DNA of 64,000 nucleotides, taken from positions 1 to 64,000 of the forward strand of contig NZ_JALKIL010000025.1 of the NCBI RefSeq assembly GCF_023051105.1. The letters run 5' to 3'. The DNA comes from Anaerobiospirillum sp. NML120449. GTDB lineage: Bacteria > Pseudomonadota > Gammaproteobacteria > Enterobacterales > Succinivibrionaceae. Under the pieces are notes generated by a model. The model made no database searches, was not told the DNA's origin, and was given only the letters and a program-made list of their open reading frames with translations. Below are positions 8,401-15,897 of the stretch, piece after piece; positions within the stretch are counted from its first letter, which is position 1, and each line of letters begins with the position of its first letter. The translations under genes and the position numbers were made by a program.

Positions 8401-10280
8401 TTTTTGACATAGCCTGAGAAGATATTGAAAAGACCGCTGTTCTCACTGTCCTCGATAGCCAGCTCCTTACCTGAGGCATGCTTGAGCACGGCCGCAGTCA
8501 GCTCGCCTGCAGATGCAACCATGCTGTTATCAGGCGGCAGCACATGCATGGTGGACAGGGTATTGCCCTTGCGGCCCTTGATCACCACACAGGTGACATC
8601 ATTGAGCTCGAGCAGACCACGACGGCTCATAAAGAAGAAAGGTGAGCGCGAGAAATAGCCGTGGGAGCTGATCGGGTCACGGGAGAAATTGTCTGCAGGC
8701 TGGCTGGTAGCTGCGCACCAGCCATCAAAGAGCTTGTCCTTGATGAAAGGATGGTGGTCGTGATTGATGCTGAACATGGTGCGTTCGCTGACATCGCGCA
8801 GCTGGCCCTCAGCCATCTTCTGGGCACGCTCCAGGGTGCGGTTGATGAGTTCACGCAGGTTGCCGTGGGTAAAGCCGGCTGGAGACTGGCCATACAGGGA
8901 CAGAATGGAATCGCCCATGTCAGGTATGGCCTCGTAGGTCATGCGCTCGAGATCATGCAGACTGCCCTGATAACGGCGCACGTCAATGCCGGTCTCGTCC
9001 TGGGCAATAACAGCATCGACCGCATCTTCATCGTCAATGGCTGCTTCGTCAGCATCGGCACTGTCGATAATGCTGAAGTTAAGCTTGCCGTCGCTGCCAT
9101 CGGCATTGAGCACTTTGATGTCAGAAAAGCTGGTCTCTGCCTCATCAGGATCATAGCCATAGCGCAGCAGGCGGTTGATGCGCGACTGATAGTCTTTCAT
9201 CTCAACTTCAGTCTGCTCCTGGAGCTCTTCAATTTCCTTTTCGTTGATCTTCAGGTCAGCATCGGCCTTGATAAAGCGGGCACGGGCCTGCTTTTCCTTG
9301 TCGGTCAGAGCCTCAAGTTCGTTGCGGGTATCCTCAAGCAAGGACAGTATTGCCTTGTTGCGGGCTGACTGACGGCCTCGGGTCTTAGGCAGGGCGCCAC
9401 AGTTCTTTTCGAGCTCCTCATACTCCTCGCGCTTTTCCTGGGCAATAGCTACACAGTGATCTAGCACCTCACGGCTTTCATCACGGGTGGCCAGCAGAGC
9501 AGCACGGGCATTTTCACGACGACGGATGTCATTGATTCTGTTGCGCAGAGAAACATCAAAAACGGTGTCACGATCCTCATAGGACAGCAGATTGTCGTCA
9601 AGATAAAGCACCTCGGCATCATTAGGGCTTACCGGGGTGAGAATAAGCTCATAGTCGTTTTCACGGGCGCGGCTGACAATGTCCTTTGGCAGCAGCAGGG
9701 CATCACGGAAGCACAGTACCTGAGCCGGAGTCTCAAGGGCCTCTTCATTCGCGGCGAAAATGTCGCGGCTCTCAAGCTCCTCGATAATGTCGATACCCAG
9801 CAGGTTGAAGTACATGACAGGATTGGTATCGATAAACTCACTGACCACGTAAATTACGGCGGCAATGTGCTTGCACGGTACGGCAAAATCCGGGCAGGTA
9901 CAGGTCATGGACACGTCATGCCATGAGGTAGGGAAGAGCTTAATACCAAGTTCGGTGGCAATGTCAAAAAGACGCGGAGCCAGCTTGCGGTTGGCAAGGC
10001 CCGAGACCACGGAGAGGTCGCGGGCGGCGGCATCCATGAACTGACGGGTCTTTTCGGCCTTGACGCGCTCAAACTTGAGTTCGACCTTGTAGTAAGGGCA
10101 GTACTTGCCCACCACAAAGGCAGAAATCATAGCCTTGTCAGGATCGACCTTGAGATTGAAAACCGAGTCATTGCGGGCATAGGTAAGACCGCGCGGAATA
10201 CGGTTGGCATTATCAATACCGGTAAGGGAATCCAGCCACTTCTGACCCCACCATGTAGTTCCGTACTTGTTTTTAGCCAT
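5487..10280 (-). CDS. SWIM zinc-finger SNF2-family ATPase/helicase, very large
   Basis: A 1597-aa protein of the bacterial SNF2/HepA-like class. Near residue 130 it carries a SWIM zinc finger (CTCPDFAVPCKH, pattern CxCx(n)CxH). After about 1000 residues of helical and acidic sequence comes a C-terminal double RecA ATPase: Walker A DDMGLGKT near residue 1150, DEAQ box near 1245, SGTPVEN motif III, and motif VI QATDRAYRIGQ before a conserved tail. Such proteins translocate on double-stranded DNA and remodel DNA-protein complexes; the exact substrate is unknown. An upstream TTG at 10292 is in frame, but ATG 10280 begins the conserved MAKNKYGTTWWGQKW stretch and has AGGTG at the right distance, so I prefer it. 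It stands alone, with a terminator shared with the autotransporter. Confidence 0.9.
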   Translation of the reverse strand: MAKNKYGTTWWGQKWLDSLTGIDNANRIPRGLTYARNDSVFNLKVDPDKAMISAFVVGKYCPYYKVELKFERVKAEKTRQFMDAAARDLSVVSGLANRKLAPRLFDIATELGIKLFPTSWHDVSMTCTCPDFAVPCKHIAAVIYVVSEFIDTNPVMYFNLLGIDIIEELESRDIFAANEEALETPAQVLCFRDALLLPKDIVSRARENDYELILTPVSPNDAEVLYLDDNLLSYEDRDTVFDVSLRNRINDIRRRENARAALLATRDESREVLDHCVAIAQEKREEYEELEKNCGALPKTRGRQSARNKAILSLLEDTRNELEALTDKEKQARARFIKADADLKINEKEIEELQEQTEVEMKDYQSRINRLLRYGYDPDEAETSFSDIKVLNADGSDGKLNFSIIDSADADEAAIDDEDAVDAVIAQDETGIDVRRYQGSLHDLERMTYEAIPDMGDSILSLYGQSPAGFTHGNLRELINRTLERAQKMAEGQLRDVSERTMFSINHDHHPFIKDKLFDGWCAATSQPADNFSRDPISSHGYFSRSPFFFMSRRGLLELNDVTCVVIKGRKGNTLSTMHVLPPDNSMVASAGELTAAVLKHASGKELAIEDSENSGLFNIFSGYVKNTEMLRSLTADVNILYSLWFIATSLVKNRAIAPRLIVNYDNDLQALWYPATCSEVIRSLVTQVGLALQGFEQFIYNRLDRQYYMDPLFLGEMVLVPFIQSYISWAFTQETRTNLSLPELRVILGAESVDSDSNDLETRSLRLRLESYLSTPNHSQNRFTPVLRFVDISDLSPFSDSVFTHLIEEVRMQSMKEREIQEDLLLEYARKHLDRSMVRPGMTDEEIMHLFYGDDDSDQEYYEDDDLGSDSLFGNCDGIGMEFGFMNLPDEVVNALHQSGCSHVLDDTGFVSLHNVVEIEAFKSIRQECLRTLSRLSVQAPELEGLYTNKFNVEILPLTRVYQTVCSARNVLALMGVRLVMPKHLMNMLMPKKALHMSLPDGKINESQGFMSMCELINFDWSIAVGDHSLSDKEFRILMANAGKVVRFKNSFIYADPEMLRKLDESYRQKARELQRQELLSALLTGTIDDTEVMYSAQLREALDHMLRDQEVALPEGIKATLRPYQLRGYEWLLRNARIGLGSILADDMGLGKTLQVISALFKLKEEGKITAERPALVIVPTSLITNWVREVAHFAPEMTVHVFYGQTDLVVGDTDIILTSYGTARSRISKLKKHEYSMVVIDEAQAIKSMTTALRKALRDLVADNFIAMSGTPVENRLLEYYSILDFVNRGAFGSVSYFNNRFAAPIERNHDHEAINDFKKLTAPFIMRRLKSDKNIISDLPEKITSDQYCALTPFQASLYQVCLNDAMDKLRRLEDDHITEQVEKDRMRSAIILGMIQGLKAICNSPAQYQPKGNHDPADSGKVQRLIELLDEIMDARGKVLIFTQSVIMGNMLRTIISEHFGREVNFFHGGLSRTARNEIVDKFQNDPSDRILLLSLRAAGTGLNLTEANYVIHFDLWWNPAVENQATDRAYRIGQKKNVQVYRFICANTFEERINDMISSKRDLADLSVVTGETWIGNMSNAEISSLFRLSE

Positions 10281-10812
10281 AATCACCTGCAACAGCTGTC
10301 AAGCTCTGACCGAGCGTTTCATCCAGGACCGGGCCCCGGGCCCCATGCCTCACCAGAGACAAATCACTCCCCGGACACAAAACAGCCCCAAAACCCAAAC
10401 AAAGCAAAGAAAGAAAAGAAAGAATAAGGAAAGAAACCACCGACAGTTCCCGGAGCGCATCCAGAAACCACAAGCCCTCTCCACGTCCATCGCCAGCAGC
10501 AAAGTGACAGTCATCCAGTCCGGCCACAAAAAAACACAGCCTCACCAGAAGAAAAACCCCGCCCCAAACGACAGACAATCCGTCATTTTACCCTGTATAG
10601 TCCAAAAATTCAGCTGCAAAACACCAAAGCCCAGCCACCCCCGCCCAACCATCATCTCCTGACAGACCAGCCCCGACAAATCTCAACAAAACAAGGCCAC
10701 ACTCAGTCAAACAACAGCACAGCTTGCAAACAGGCAAGCAGCCAATCAGCCAGCAAGGCAGGCAGTCAATCAGGCAGCCAGCCAGGCAAGCAAGCAGGCA
10801 CAATCGACAAAC
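10281..10812. other. Spacer with degenerate tetranucleotide-like repeats
   Basis: No gene is supported in this 530-bp spacer. About 10725-10800 is a degenerate array of CAGG/CAGC/AAGC words (GCAAGCAGCC, CAGGCAGCC, CAGGCAAGC). It resembles slipped 4-bp repeats like the perfect (CTGG)8 found upstream of coaE. Confidence 0.5.
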
Positions 10813-10837
10813 AAAAAAGGCGGGATAAACCCGCCTT
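10813..10837 (-). terminator. Intrinsic terminator of the first minus-strand flagellin
   Basis: On the minus strand GGCGGG-TTTAT-type hairpin (GGCGGG 10819-10824 pairing with CCCGCC 10830-10835) is followed by six U. The same hairpin recurs after the second flagellin, so gene and terminator were duplicated together. Confidence 0.9.
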
Positions 10838-10861
10838 GATGATAAAAGACAATGAAATCTG

Positions 10862-11788
10862 TTAACCGCCTAACAGGCTAAGTGCGATGGTAGGACGCTG
10901 GTTAGCCTGTGCAAGAACAGTCTGTGAGGCCTGCTGAATAATGTTGTTCTGAGTAAGAGCAGCGGTCTCAGAGGCGAAGTCTGTGTCACGAATTCTGCTG
11001 CGGGCATCAGACTGGTTTTCAGAGATGTTAGCCTGATTGCGAATAGTGCTTTCCATTCGATTTTGGAGAGCACCTAATCCTGCACGCTTGGAATCAACAG
11101 CCTGAATCAGGGAATCGATATTCTCCAGAGTTTTAGTGGCTATTTCAGCTGTACATACGCCAAAACGAATGTAATCAACGTTGTTAGCTGTTGATTTAAC
11201 TAGACCTTTGGATCCGTCTTGCTGTGCTGCTGCATTTGTAATACCTGCCTGGGAACCAATTCCACTTAAAGTAAAAGCTGAAGCCCAAAGCAGATCTAAA
11301 GTATTACCTGCATTAGCACCTACCTGGAAAGTTAGCTTACCGTCGGCCGGAATCAGACCTTTACCCTTGCCCTGTAATATAGTTTGTCCAGCAAAAGTAG
11401 TCTGGTTAGCAATACGTGTAATTTCCTGGGAGAGCTGGGTGACTTCCTCCTGAAGCGCCTTGCGGTCAGCAGCGGAGTTGGTGCCGTTAGCGGACTGGAC
11501 TGCCAGCACACGGATGCGCTGGAGCATGTTGGTAGTTTCGTCAAGGGCGCCTTCGATGGTCTGTGCAAGGGCAATACCGTCATTGGTGTTGCGGTTGCCC
11601 TGGTTGAGGCCGTTAATCTGGGAGGTCAGGCGGTCGGAGATCTGCAGACCGGCAGCGTCGTCCTTGGCAGAGTTGATTCTCAGGCCTGAGGACAGTCTCT
11701 GGTATGAGGTATTTAAGCTCAGAGTGGCATTGCTCAGCTTGCGCTGGGCGTTGATGGAGCTGACGTTCGTGTTGACGTAAAGAGCCAT
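10862..11788 (-). CDS. Flagellin (paralog 1)
   Basis: A 308-aa flagellin, the subunit of the flagellar filament, exported by the flagellar type III apparatus. Both conserved ends are complete: the N-terminal D0/D1 region starting MALYVNTNVSSINAQRKLS with LSSGLRINSAKDDAAGLQ, and the C-terminal D1/D0 region with QNRMESTIRNQANISENQSDARSRIRDTDFASET ending SLLGG in outline. The D1 stretch LQRIRVLAVQSANGTNS corresponds to the TLR5-recognised helix of enterobacterial flagellins. The central variable domain is short (about residues 140-225). An AGGGAG ribosome binding site precedes the ATG. The gene is transcribed separately from its neighbour flagellin, with its own sigma-54 promoter and terminator. 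No other flagellar structural gene is nearby. Confidence 0.97.
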   Translation of the reverse strand: MALYVNTNVSSINAQRKLSNATLSLNTSYQRLSSGLRINSAKDDAAGLQISDRLTSQINGLNQGNRNTNDGIALAQTIEGALDETTNMLQRIRVLAVQSANGTNSAADRKALQEEVTQLSQEITRIANQTTFAGQTILQGKGKGLIPADGKLTFQVGANAGNTLDLLWASAFTLSGIGSQAGITNAAAQQDGSKGLVKSTANNVDYIRFGVCTAEIATKTLENIDSLIQAVDSKRAGLGALQNRMESTIRNQANISENQSDARSRIRDTDFASETAALTQNNIIQQASQTVLAQANQRPTIALSLLGG

Positions 11789-11882
11789 ATTCTATCTCCC
11801 TGTATGGCCCTGTTCGGCCACTGCTAATCTTCTCTTATCATCAATCATGTCCATGACATGAGCATAATTCTACCTGTCAGGC

Positions 11883-11898
11883 TGCAATGCCTGTGCCA
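11883..11898 (-). promoter_or_regulatory. Sigma-54 promoter of flagellin 1
   Basis: On the minus strand the sequence reads TGGCACAGGCATTGCA, matching TGGCAC-N5-TTGCA with exactly 10 bp between the GG (-24) and GC (-12) elements. It is about 95 bp upstream of the flagellin ATG, leaving a leader of roughly 80 nt. Sigma-54 control implies an enhancer-binding activator such as a FlrC/FleR-type regulator, which is not in this window. Confidence 0.85.
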
Positions 11899-11921
11899 CG
11901 AATTTAAATATGCATAAATGC

Positions 11922-11943
11922 AAAAAGGCGGGATAAACCCGCC
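11922..11943 (-). terminator. Intrinsic terminator of the second minus-strand flagellin
   Basis: GGCGGG (11927-11932) pairs with CCCGCC (11938-11943) and is followed on the minus strand by five U. It is essentially the same hairpin as at 10813. Confidence 0.88.
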
Positions 11944-11971
11944 TTGATGATAAAGGGAGAAGAAATCTGTA

Positions 11972-12964
11972 TTACTGACCTAACAGGCTAAGTGCGATGG
12001 TAGGACGCTGGTTAGCCTGGGCTAAAACAGTCTGAGAAGCCTGCTGAATGATGTTGTTCTGAGTCAGAGCAGCGGTCTCAGAGGCGAAGTCTGTGTCACG
12101 AATTCTGCTGCGGGCATCAGCCTCATTTTCAGAAATGGAAGCCTGGTTACGAATGGTACTTTCCATACGATTTTGGAGAGCACCAAGGCCTGCACGCTTG
12201 GAATCAACAGCCTGGATTACTGCATCAATATGGGCAAGTGTGTACTGAGCGTTTGATGCAGAGGAGATAGTCCAGCGAACCTCTGCCTTTCCATTTGCGC
12301 CATCGTAAACAATACCATTCTTTGCTGCATTTTGACCGGTTGCATCTACTGCAGCGTCCAGTTTCGCCATTTTTGCAAGTCCAGACATAGTAAATGGGTC
12401 TGACCAATCAAGAGTAAGTGTATCGTTAGCGTTTGCGCCTACCTGGAAAATGATCTTTCCAGCATTTGCGCTACCAGCACTAGGAATAAGACTTGTCTTA
12501 TTATTGAGATAAGCATCAGCACCATTCTTATCAGAAACTCGACCACCATTAATTACGGTAGCACCTGCAAAGGTGGTCTGGCGGGCGATACGGTTGATTT
12601 CCTGGGAGAGCTGGGTGACTTCCTCTTGGAGGGCCTTACGGTCAGAAGCAGAATTGGTGCCGTTGGCGGACTGGACTGCCAGCACGCGGATGCGCTGGAG
12701 CATGTTGGTGGTTTCGTCCAGGGCGCCTTCGATGGTCTGGGCAAGGGCGATGCCGTCGTTGGTGTTGCGGTTGCCCTGGTTGAGGCCGTTGATCTGGGAG
12801 GTCAGGCGGTCGGAGATCTGCAGACCGGCAGCATCGTCCTTGGCTGAGTTGATTCTCAGGCCTGAGGACAGTCTCTGGTATGAGGTATTTAAGCTCAGAG
12901 TGGCATTGCTCAGCTTGCGCTGGGCATTGATGGAACTGACGTTCGTGTTGACGTAAAGAGCCAT
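11972..12964 (-). CDS. Flagellin (paralog 2)
   Basis: A 330-aa flagellin whose first 105-115 and last 70-75 residues are almost the same as in paralog 1. The middle (about residues 140-245) is longer and different. Start and ribosome binding site (GGGAG before ATATGG) are conserved. The gene has its own sigma-54 promoter and terminator, so the two flagellins are separately transcribed copies and not one operon. Similar ends with diverged centres fit either alternative filament subunits or antigenic variation of the exposed domain. The sequence alone cannot say whether both are incorporated into one filament. Confidence 0.97.
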   Translation of the reverse strand: MALYVNTNVSSINAQRKLSNATLSLNTSYQRLSSGLRINSAKDDAAGLQISDRLTSQINGLNQGNRNTNDGIALAQTIEGALDETTNMLQRIRVLAVQSANGTNSASDRKALQEEVTQLSQEINRIARQTTFAGATVINGGRVSDKNGADAYLNNKTSLIPSAGSANAGKIIFQVGANANDTLTLDWSDPFTMSGLAKMAKLDAAVDATGQNAAKNGIVYDGANGKAEVRWTISSASNAQYTLAHIDAVIQAVDSKRAGLGALQNRMESTIRNQASISENEADARSRIRDTDFASETAALTQNNIIQQASQTVLAQANQRPTIALSLLGQ

Positions 12965-13056
12965 ATCCGATCTCCCTTTATGGCCTTTGACGGCCGCTAA
13001 CCTGGTGTTTTATTGCATAGTCACGTTGGGACATGATCATGTATATATTCACCATC

Positions 13057-13072
13057 AGCAATGTACGTGCCA
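13057..13072 (-). promoter_or_regulatory. Sigma-54 promoter of flagellin 2
   Basis: The minus strand reads TGGCACGTACATTGCT, a full match to the consensus TGGCACG-N4-TTGCW. It lies about 93 bp upstream of the flagellin 2 start, the same distance as in flagellin 1. Confidence 0.9.
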
Positions 13073-13413
13073 CAAGCACATTAATTAACACATGCGTTAC
13101 TAAACTTCTTTTAAAATCTCATCTATATGAGCTTCATATCGACGTATGCTCACCGTGCCCCTACACACTGTCACAGAGTCAGGCCTCTAATCCCAACCAC
13201 CTGTCATTATTGTGACCGTGGAGCTGGCCGGAGCTAAAAGACTGGCAAAACGAGTTCAGGTGCTTTCCTGACGCGAATCGGTCGTAAGTGAATCGTTATC
13301 TTTCAAACACTACGTGAACGCTACAGCATAGGCCGTGCATGTGCACGATTATGACCTCATATCCTGTATCAGCGGGTTTACAGATCTGGATGATGTGGAG
13401 GCAGGCACCAGGA

Positions 13414-13491
13414 GGTAGCGATGGGATGATGGCCCAGGCATTAGGATTGGGGGGTAGTGATGTGGTGATGGCCCAGGTATCAGGATTGGGA
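13414..13491. repeat. 39-bp tandem repeat (two units)
   Basis: Two 39-bp units (13414-13452 and 13453-13491) share GATGGCCCAGG, AGGATTGGG and GGTAG with a handful of substitutions; a decayed third unit begins after 13491. They lie inside an otherwise featureless 560-bp spacer between the flagellin 2 promoter and the tRNA operon terminator. Confidence 0.65.
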
Positions 13492-13657
13492 GGTATAAGT
13501 TATGGTGCTGGTACTGGACAGATAAGCACCTGGCTCATGATGGAGATGAGTTAACGGACTTGCTTCCCTGGAGGGAGGTGGTTGTGAAATGGCCTGAATA
13601 AGGCGTTATGGATGGGGATTTTATTTACATACACGATGTATGTATTTTCTTCAGACG

Positions 13658-13681
13658 AAAAAAAAGCAACCATAAGGTTGC
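13658..13681 (-). terminator. Intrinsic terminator of the tRNA operon
   Basis: On the minus strand GCAACC-TTAT-GGTTGC (13666-13681) is followed by eight U. It lies about 20 bp downstream of the tRNA-Leu gene. Confidence 0.9.
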
Positions 13682-13700
13682 CGAATTTCTTGCTTTAGGA

Positions 13701-13784
13701 TGGTGCGGGAGAAGGGACTCGAACCCTTACACCTAAGGCGCAAGAACCTAAATCTTGTGTGTCTACCAATTTCACCACTCCCGC
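13701..13784 (-). tRNA. tRNA-Leu(UAG)
   Basis: A class II tRNA of 84 nt including encoded CCA. The acceptor stem GCGGGAG pairs with CTCCCGC. The anticodon arm CAAGA-TTTAGGT-TCTTG gives anticodon TAG, followed by the long variable arm typical of leucine tRNAs and the T-loop GGTTCGAGTCC. It is the last gene of the three-tRNA operon. Confidence 0.96.
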
Positions 13785-13806
13785 AGAGTGGGACTAATTT
13801 AATCAC

Positions 13807-13883
13807 TGGGGTGGCTGATGGGGCTCGAACCCACGACAACCGGAATCACAATCCGGGACTCTACCAACTGAGCTACAGCCACC
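13807..13883 (-). tRNA. tRNA-His(GUG)
   Basis: The acceptor is GTGGCTG with the extra G at position -1 that marks histidine tRNAs. The anticodon arm CCGGA-TTGTGAT-TCCGG gives anticodon GTG. The discriminator base is C73 and CCA is encoded. It is the middle gene of the operon, about 26 bp from tRNA-Arg and 22 bp from tRNA-Leu. Confidence 0.97.
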
Positions 13884-13909
13884 AGAGATTAAATCAATCT
13901 GTTGACGCT

Positions 13910-13986
13910 TGGCGCGTCCTGAAGGAGTCGAACCTTCGCCCCACAGCTTAGAAGGCTGTTGCTCTATCCAACTGAGCTAAGGACGC
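13910..13986 (-). tRNA. tRNA-Arg(UCU)
   Basis: The acceptor GCGTCCT pairs with AGGACGC. The anticodon arm ACAGC-CTTCTAA-GCTGT gives anticodon TCT, reading the AGA/AGG codons. The discriminator is G and CCA is encoded. First gene after the promoter. An Arg-His-Leu order is also known from enterobacterial tRNA operons, though there the arginine tRNA is a different isoacceptor. Confidence 0.97.
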
Positions 13987-14037
13987 CCTGCAGGTTTATC
14001 ACTGCAATTGCTTGCTGTGATGTCTCAACGGGTGCAT

Positions 14038-14066
14038 ATAATATAGACTTCAAAATTCCTTGTCAA
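14038..14066 (-). promoter_or_regulatory. Sigma-70 promoter of the tRNA operon
   Basis: Minus strand: TTGACA (14061-14066), 17-bp spacer, TATTAT (14038-14043). Transcription would start about 45 bp upstream of tRNA-Arg, through a GC-rich discriminator as usual for stable RNA genes. Confidence 0.85.
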
Positions 14067-14755
14067 CACTTTAATTCAAAGTTTTTCCAGATTTTACAAT
14101 CAGGCCCCTGAACAGCCCCAAAAGCCGCTTCTATCGGGCCTGCAGACACATTGCCCCCACATTGCCCCTGTCCTGATTTTCGGGCTGTACTCCCGGCCCC
14201 ATACTTTTTTCGTTAGAGGCGATGCCATGAAGATCATGCCCCGGCCGTCTGCCGATACAGCAGCTGGCGGCATGCTCGACCGGGCACGCGTGATACTTTC
14301 TGCATTTCCAGTATATTGGCACTGCAAGGCAATTGCCCACTGCACAATCAAACAGCCGCCCTTGAGATCAAAGCCTGGCTCCCTGTCCCCTTTGAGTTAA
14401 CCTGATGACCGCTGTCCAGCTCATGCGCATTACTCAAAACCGGGTACTGTCTGAATGTGGGGGCTGCCTGTTCCCCTTATCTATGGGGCTCAGCCACTGG
14501 TGGAGCAGAGAGTCTTTCTGGTCTCGGCCCGCACATGGAGGCTGCAATCAGCTCCGGCACGGAGCATGACCGACAAGATCATTTGACTAATAAGTGCAGT
14601 GGCGCATAATGCGCCTGTTGTTTTCTCTGCAGCATACTGACACTGCCGGGCTGCTCAACTTACGGACCGGGCTATGGGGCTTTGGTCTTTGTTTTGTGGG
14701 ATTGAGATTTACTGGGAGTGGATGATGGGGCTGCCAGCTTTTATCGAGGTTAATC
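14067..14755. other. Intergenic region without a recognised gene
   Basis: This 690-bp spacer separates the tRNA promoter (minus) from the TauE-like permease (plus). The reading frames in it lack ribosome binding sites and family features. Presumably the permease promoter lies near its right end, but I cannot point to a convincing -35/-10 pair. Confidence 0.4.
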
Positions 14756-15586
14756 ATGTTTGGACTTGAATGGAGTGAGCTTATCTCTACCGTGGCAATA
14801 CTGGCGGCCTGCGGCCTGGCTGGTGGCTTTCTTGCCGGATTGCTGGGCATTGGCGGCGGCATTATCTTCGTACCTGTCTTTTACTACATCTTTACTTCGG
14901 CCTTTCACGTCGATCCTTCAGTGGCCATGATGCTGGCTACAGGTACTTCCCTTACCTGTATGATCCCTACCTCCATTACTGCAGCCCTTGCCCAGTACCG
15001 CAATGGCAACACCAATATGGAGACCATCAAAACCTGGGCTCCAGGCCTGATTATTGGTGTGCTCACCGGTTCCCTGATTTCATCTTTCTATGGCGGCAAG
15101 TGGCTGGTAATCCTCTTTGGCTCCATGATGCTGCTCAACAGCCTCAACACCTTCTTCCGTGCCAAGGCCAAGCCTATGTTTGACTCCCTGCCAGGCAAGC
15201 TCGGTCAGCGCATCATCGCCTTCTGTATTTCCTTTCTGTCAGTAATGCTTGGTGTAGGTGGCGGTACCCTTACCGTTCCTGTGCTCAATGCCTGCTCCGA
15301 AAAGCCTCACCGATCAGTAGGCACTTCCTCTGCCGTATCTCTCTTTGTAGGTATCCCGGGAGCTCTGGTGCTCTTCTTTACCGGTGTTACCCCTGATAAT
15401 GCCCCAGTATTCACCATAGGCTATGTCAGCCTGCTGGCCGTAGCCTGCGTTATCCCAATGTCCATTCTCACTGCCCCACTGGGAGTTAAGATCGGTAAAG
15501 GCGTATCTCCTGCCACTTTAAAGCGTATCTTCGCTGTGGCCATGTTCCTTGTATCCGTACGCATGCTCATCTCTGGCCTGTCATAA
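14756..15586 (+). CDS. TauE/SafE-family sulfite exporter-like membrane permease
   Basis: A 276-aa polytopic inner-membrane protein with about eight hydrophobic segments. It has the two inverted half-repeats of the TauE/SafE (DUF81) family, each carrying a glycine signature: LLGIGGGIIFVPVF near residue 35 and MLGVGGGTLTVPVLN near residue 165. Family members move sulfite, sulfoacetate or other small organosulfur anions; the substrate here cannot be assigned. The ATG is preceded by GAGG seven bases upstream. The gene is single, with a strong terminator about 200 bp downstream. Confidence 0.88.
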   Translation: MFGLEWSELISTVAILAACGLAGGFLAGLLGIGGGIIFVPVFYYIFTSAFHVDPSVAMMLATGTSLTCMIPTSITAALAQYRNGNTNMETIKTWAPGLIIGVLTGSLISSFYGGKWLVILFGSMMLLNSLNTFFRAKAKPMFDSLPGKLGQRIIAFCISFLSVMLGVGGGTLTVPVLNACSEKPHRSVGTSSAVSLFVGIPGALVLFFTGVTPDNAPVFTIGYVSLLAVACVIPMSILTAPLGVKIGKGVSPATLKRIFAVAMFLVSVRMLISGLS

Positions 15587-15786
15587 CAGACGGGCAGGCT
15601 GCCTTGGCGTGCCTTGCGTGCCTGCCCCTGTCCCTGCTGCAGCTACTGCAGCAGGTGGAGCACTGCAGGCAAGAGCGCGAAATGCCCTGAGGCTGCGGCC
15701 CCTCATGGTGGTCCTGCAGCACAGCCCGGTTCCTGACCTTGTGACCGGGTCAGCCGGACATGGGGTTCAGTGAGCGGCCCAATTAC

Positions 15787-15824
15787 GCAAAACGCCCTGA
15801 TGATCACTCATCAGGGCGTTTTGC
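15787..15824. terminator. Bidirectional intrinsic terminator
   Basis: A perfect 17-bp stem (GCAAAACGCCCTGATGA with its complement, loop TCAC) has A/T runs on both sides. It serves the TauE-like permease from the left and the minus-strand pseudokinase gene from the right. Confidence 0.93.
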
Positions 15825-15897
15825 TTATGGGACCGGCCTGAGCCTTCAGGCTCGGGGCGGTCGGCTGGCTGGAGGCGGGACGGCTTCGTCGTCTGGC

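Noticed and set aside
10862..12964. Flagellin pair as an invertible phase-variation cassette
   Set aside because: Both genes point the same way, with their own promoters and terminators. There is no inverted repeat or adjacent recombinase that would flip them.
13626..13644. Inverted repeat TACATACA-CGA-TGTATGTA
   Set aside because: It is next to the tRNA terminator and short, with AT-rich arms. I see no evidence that it is more than part of the transcript end region.
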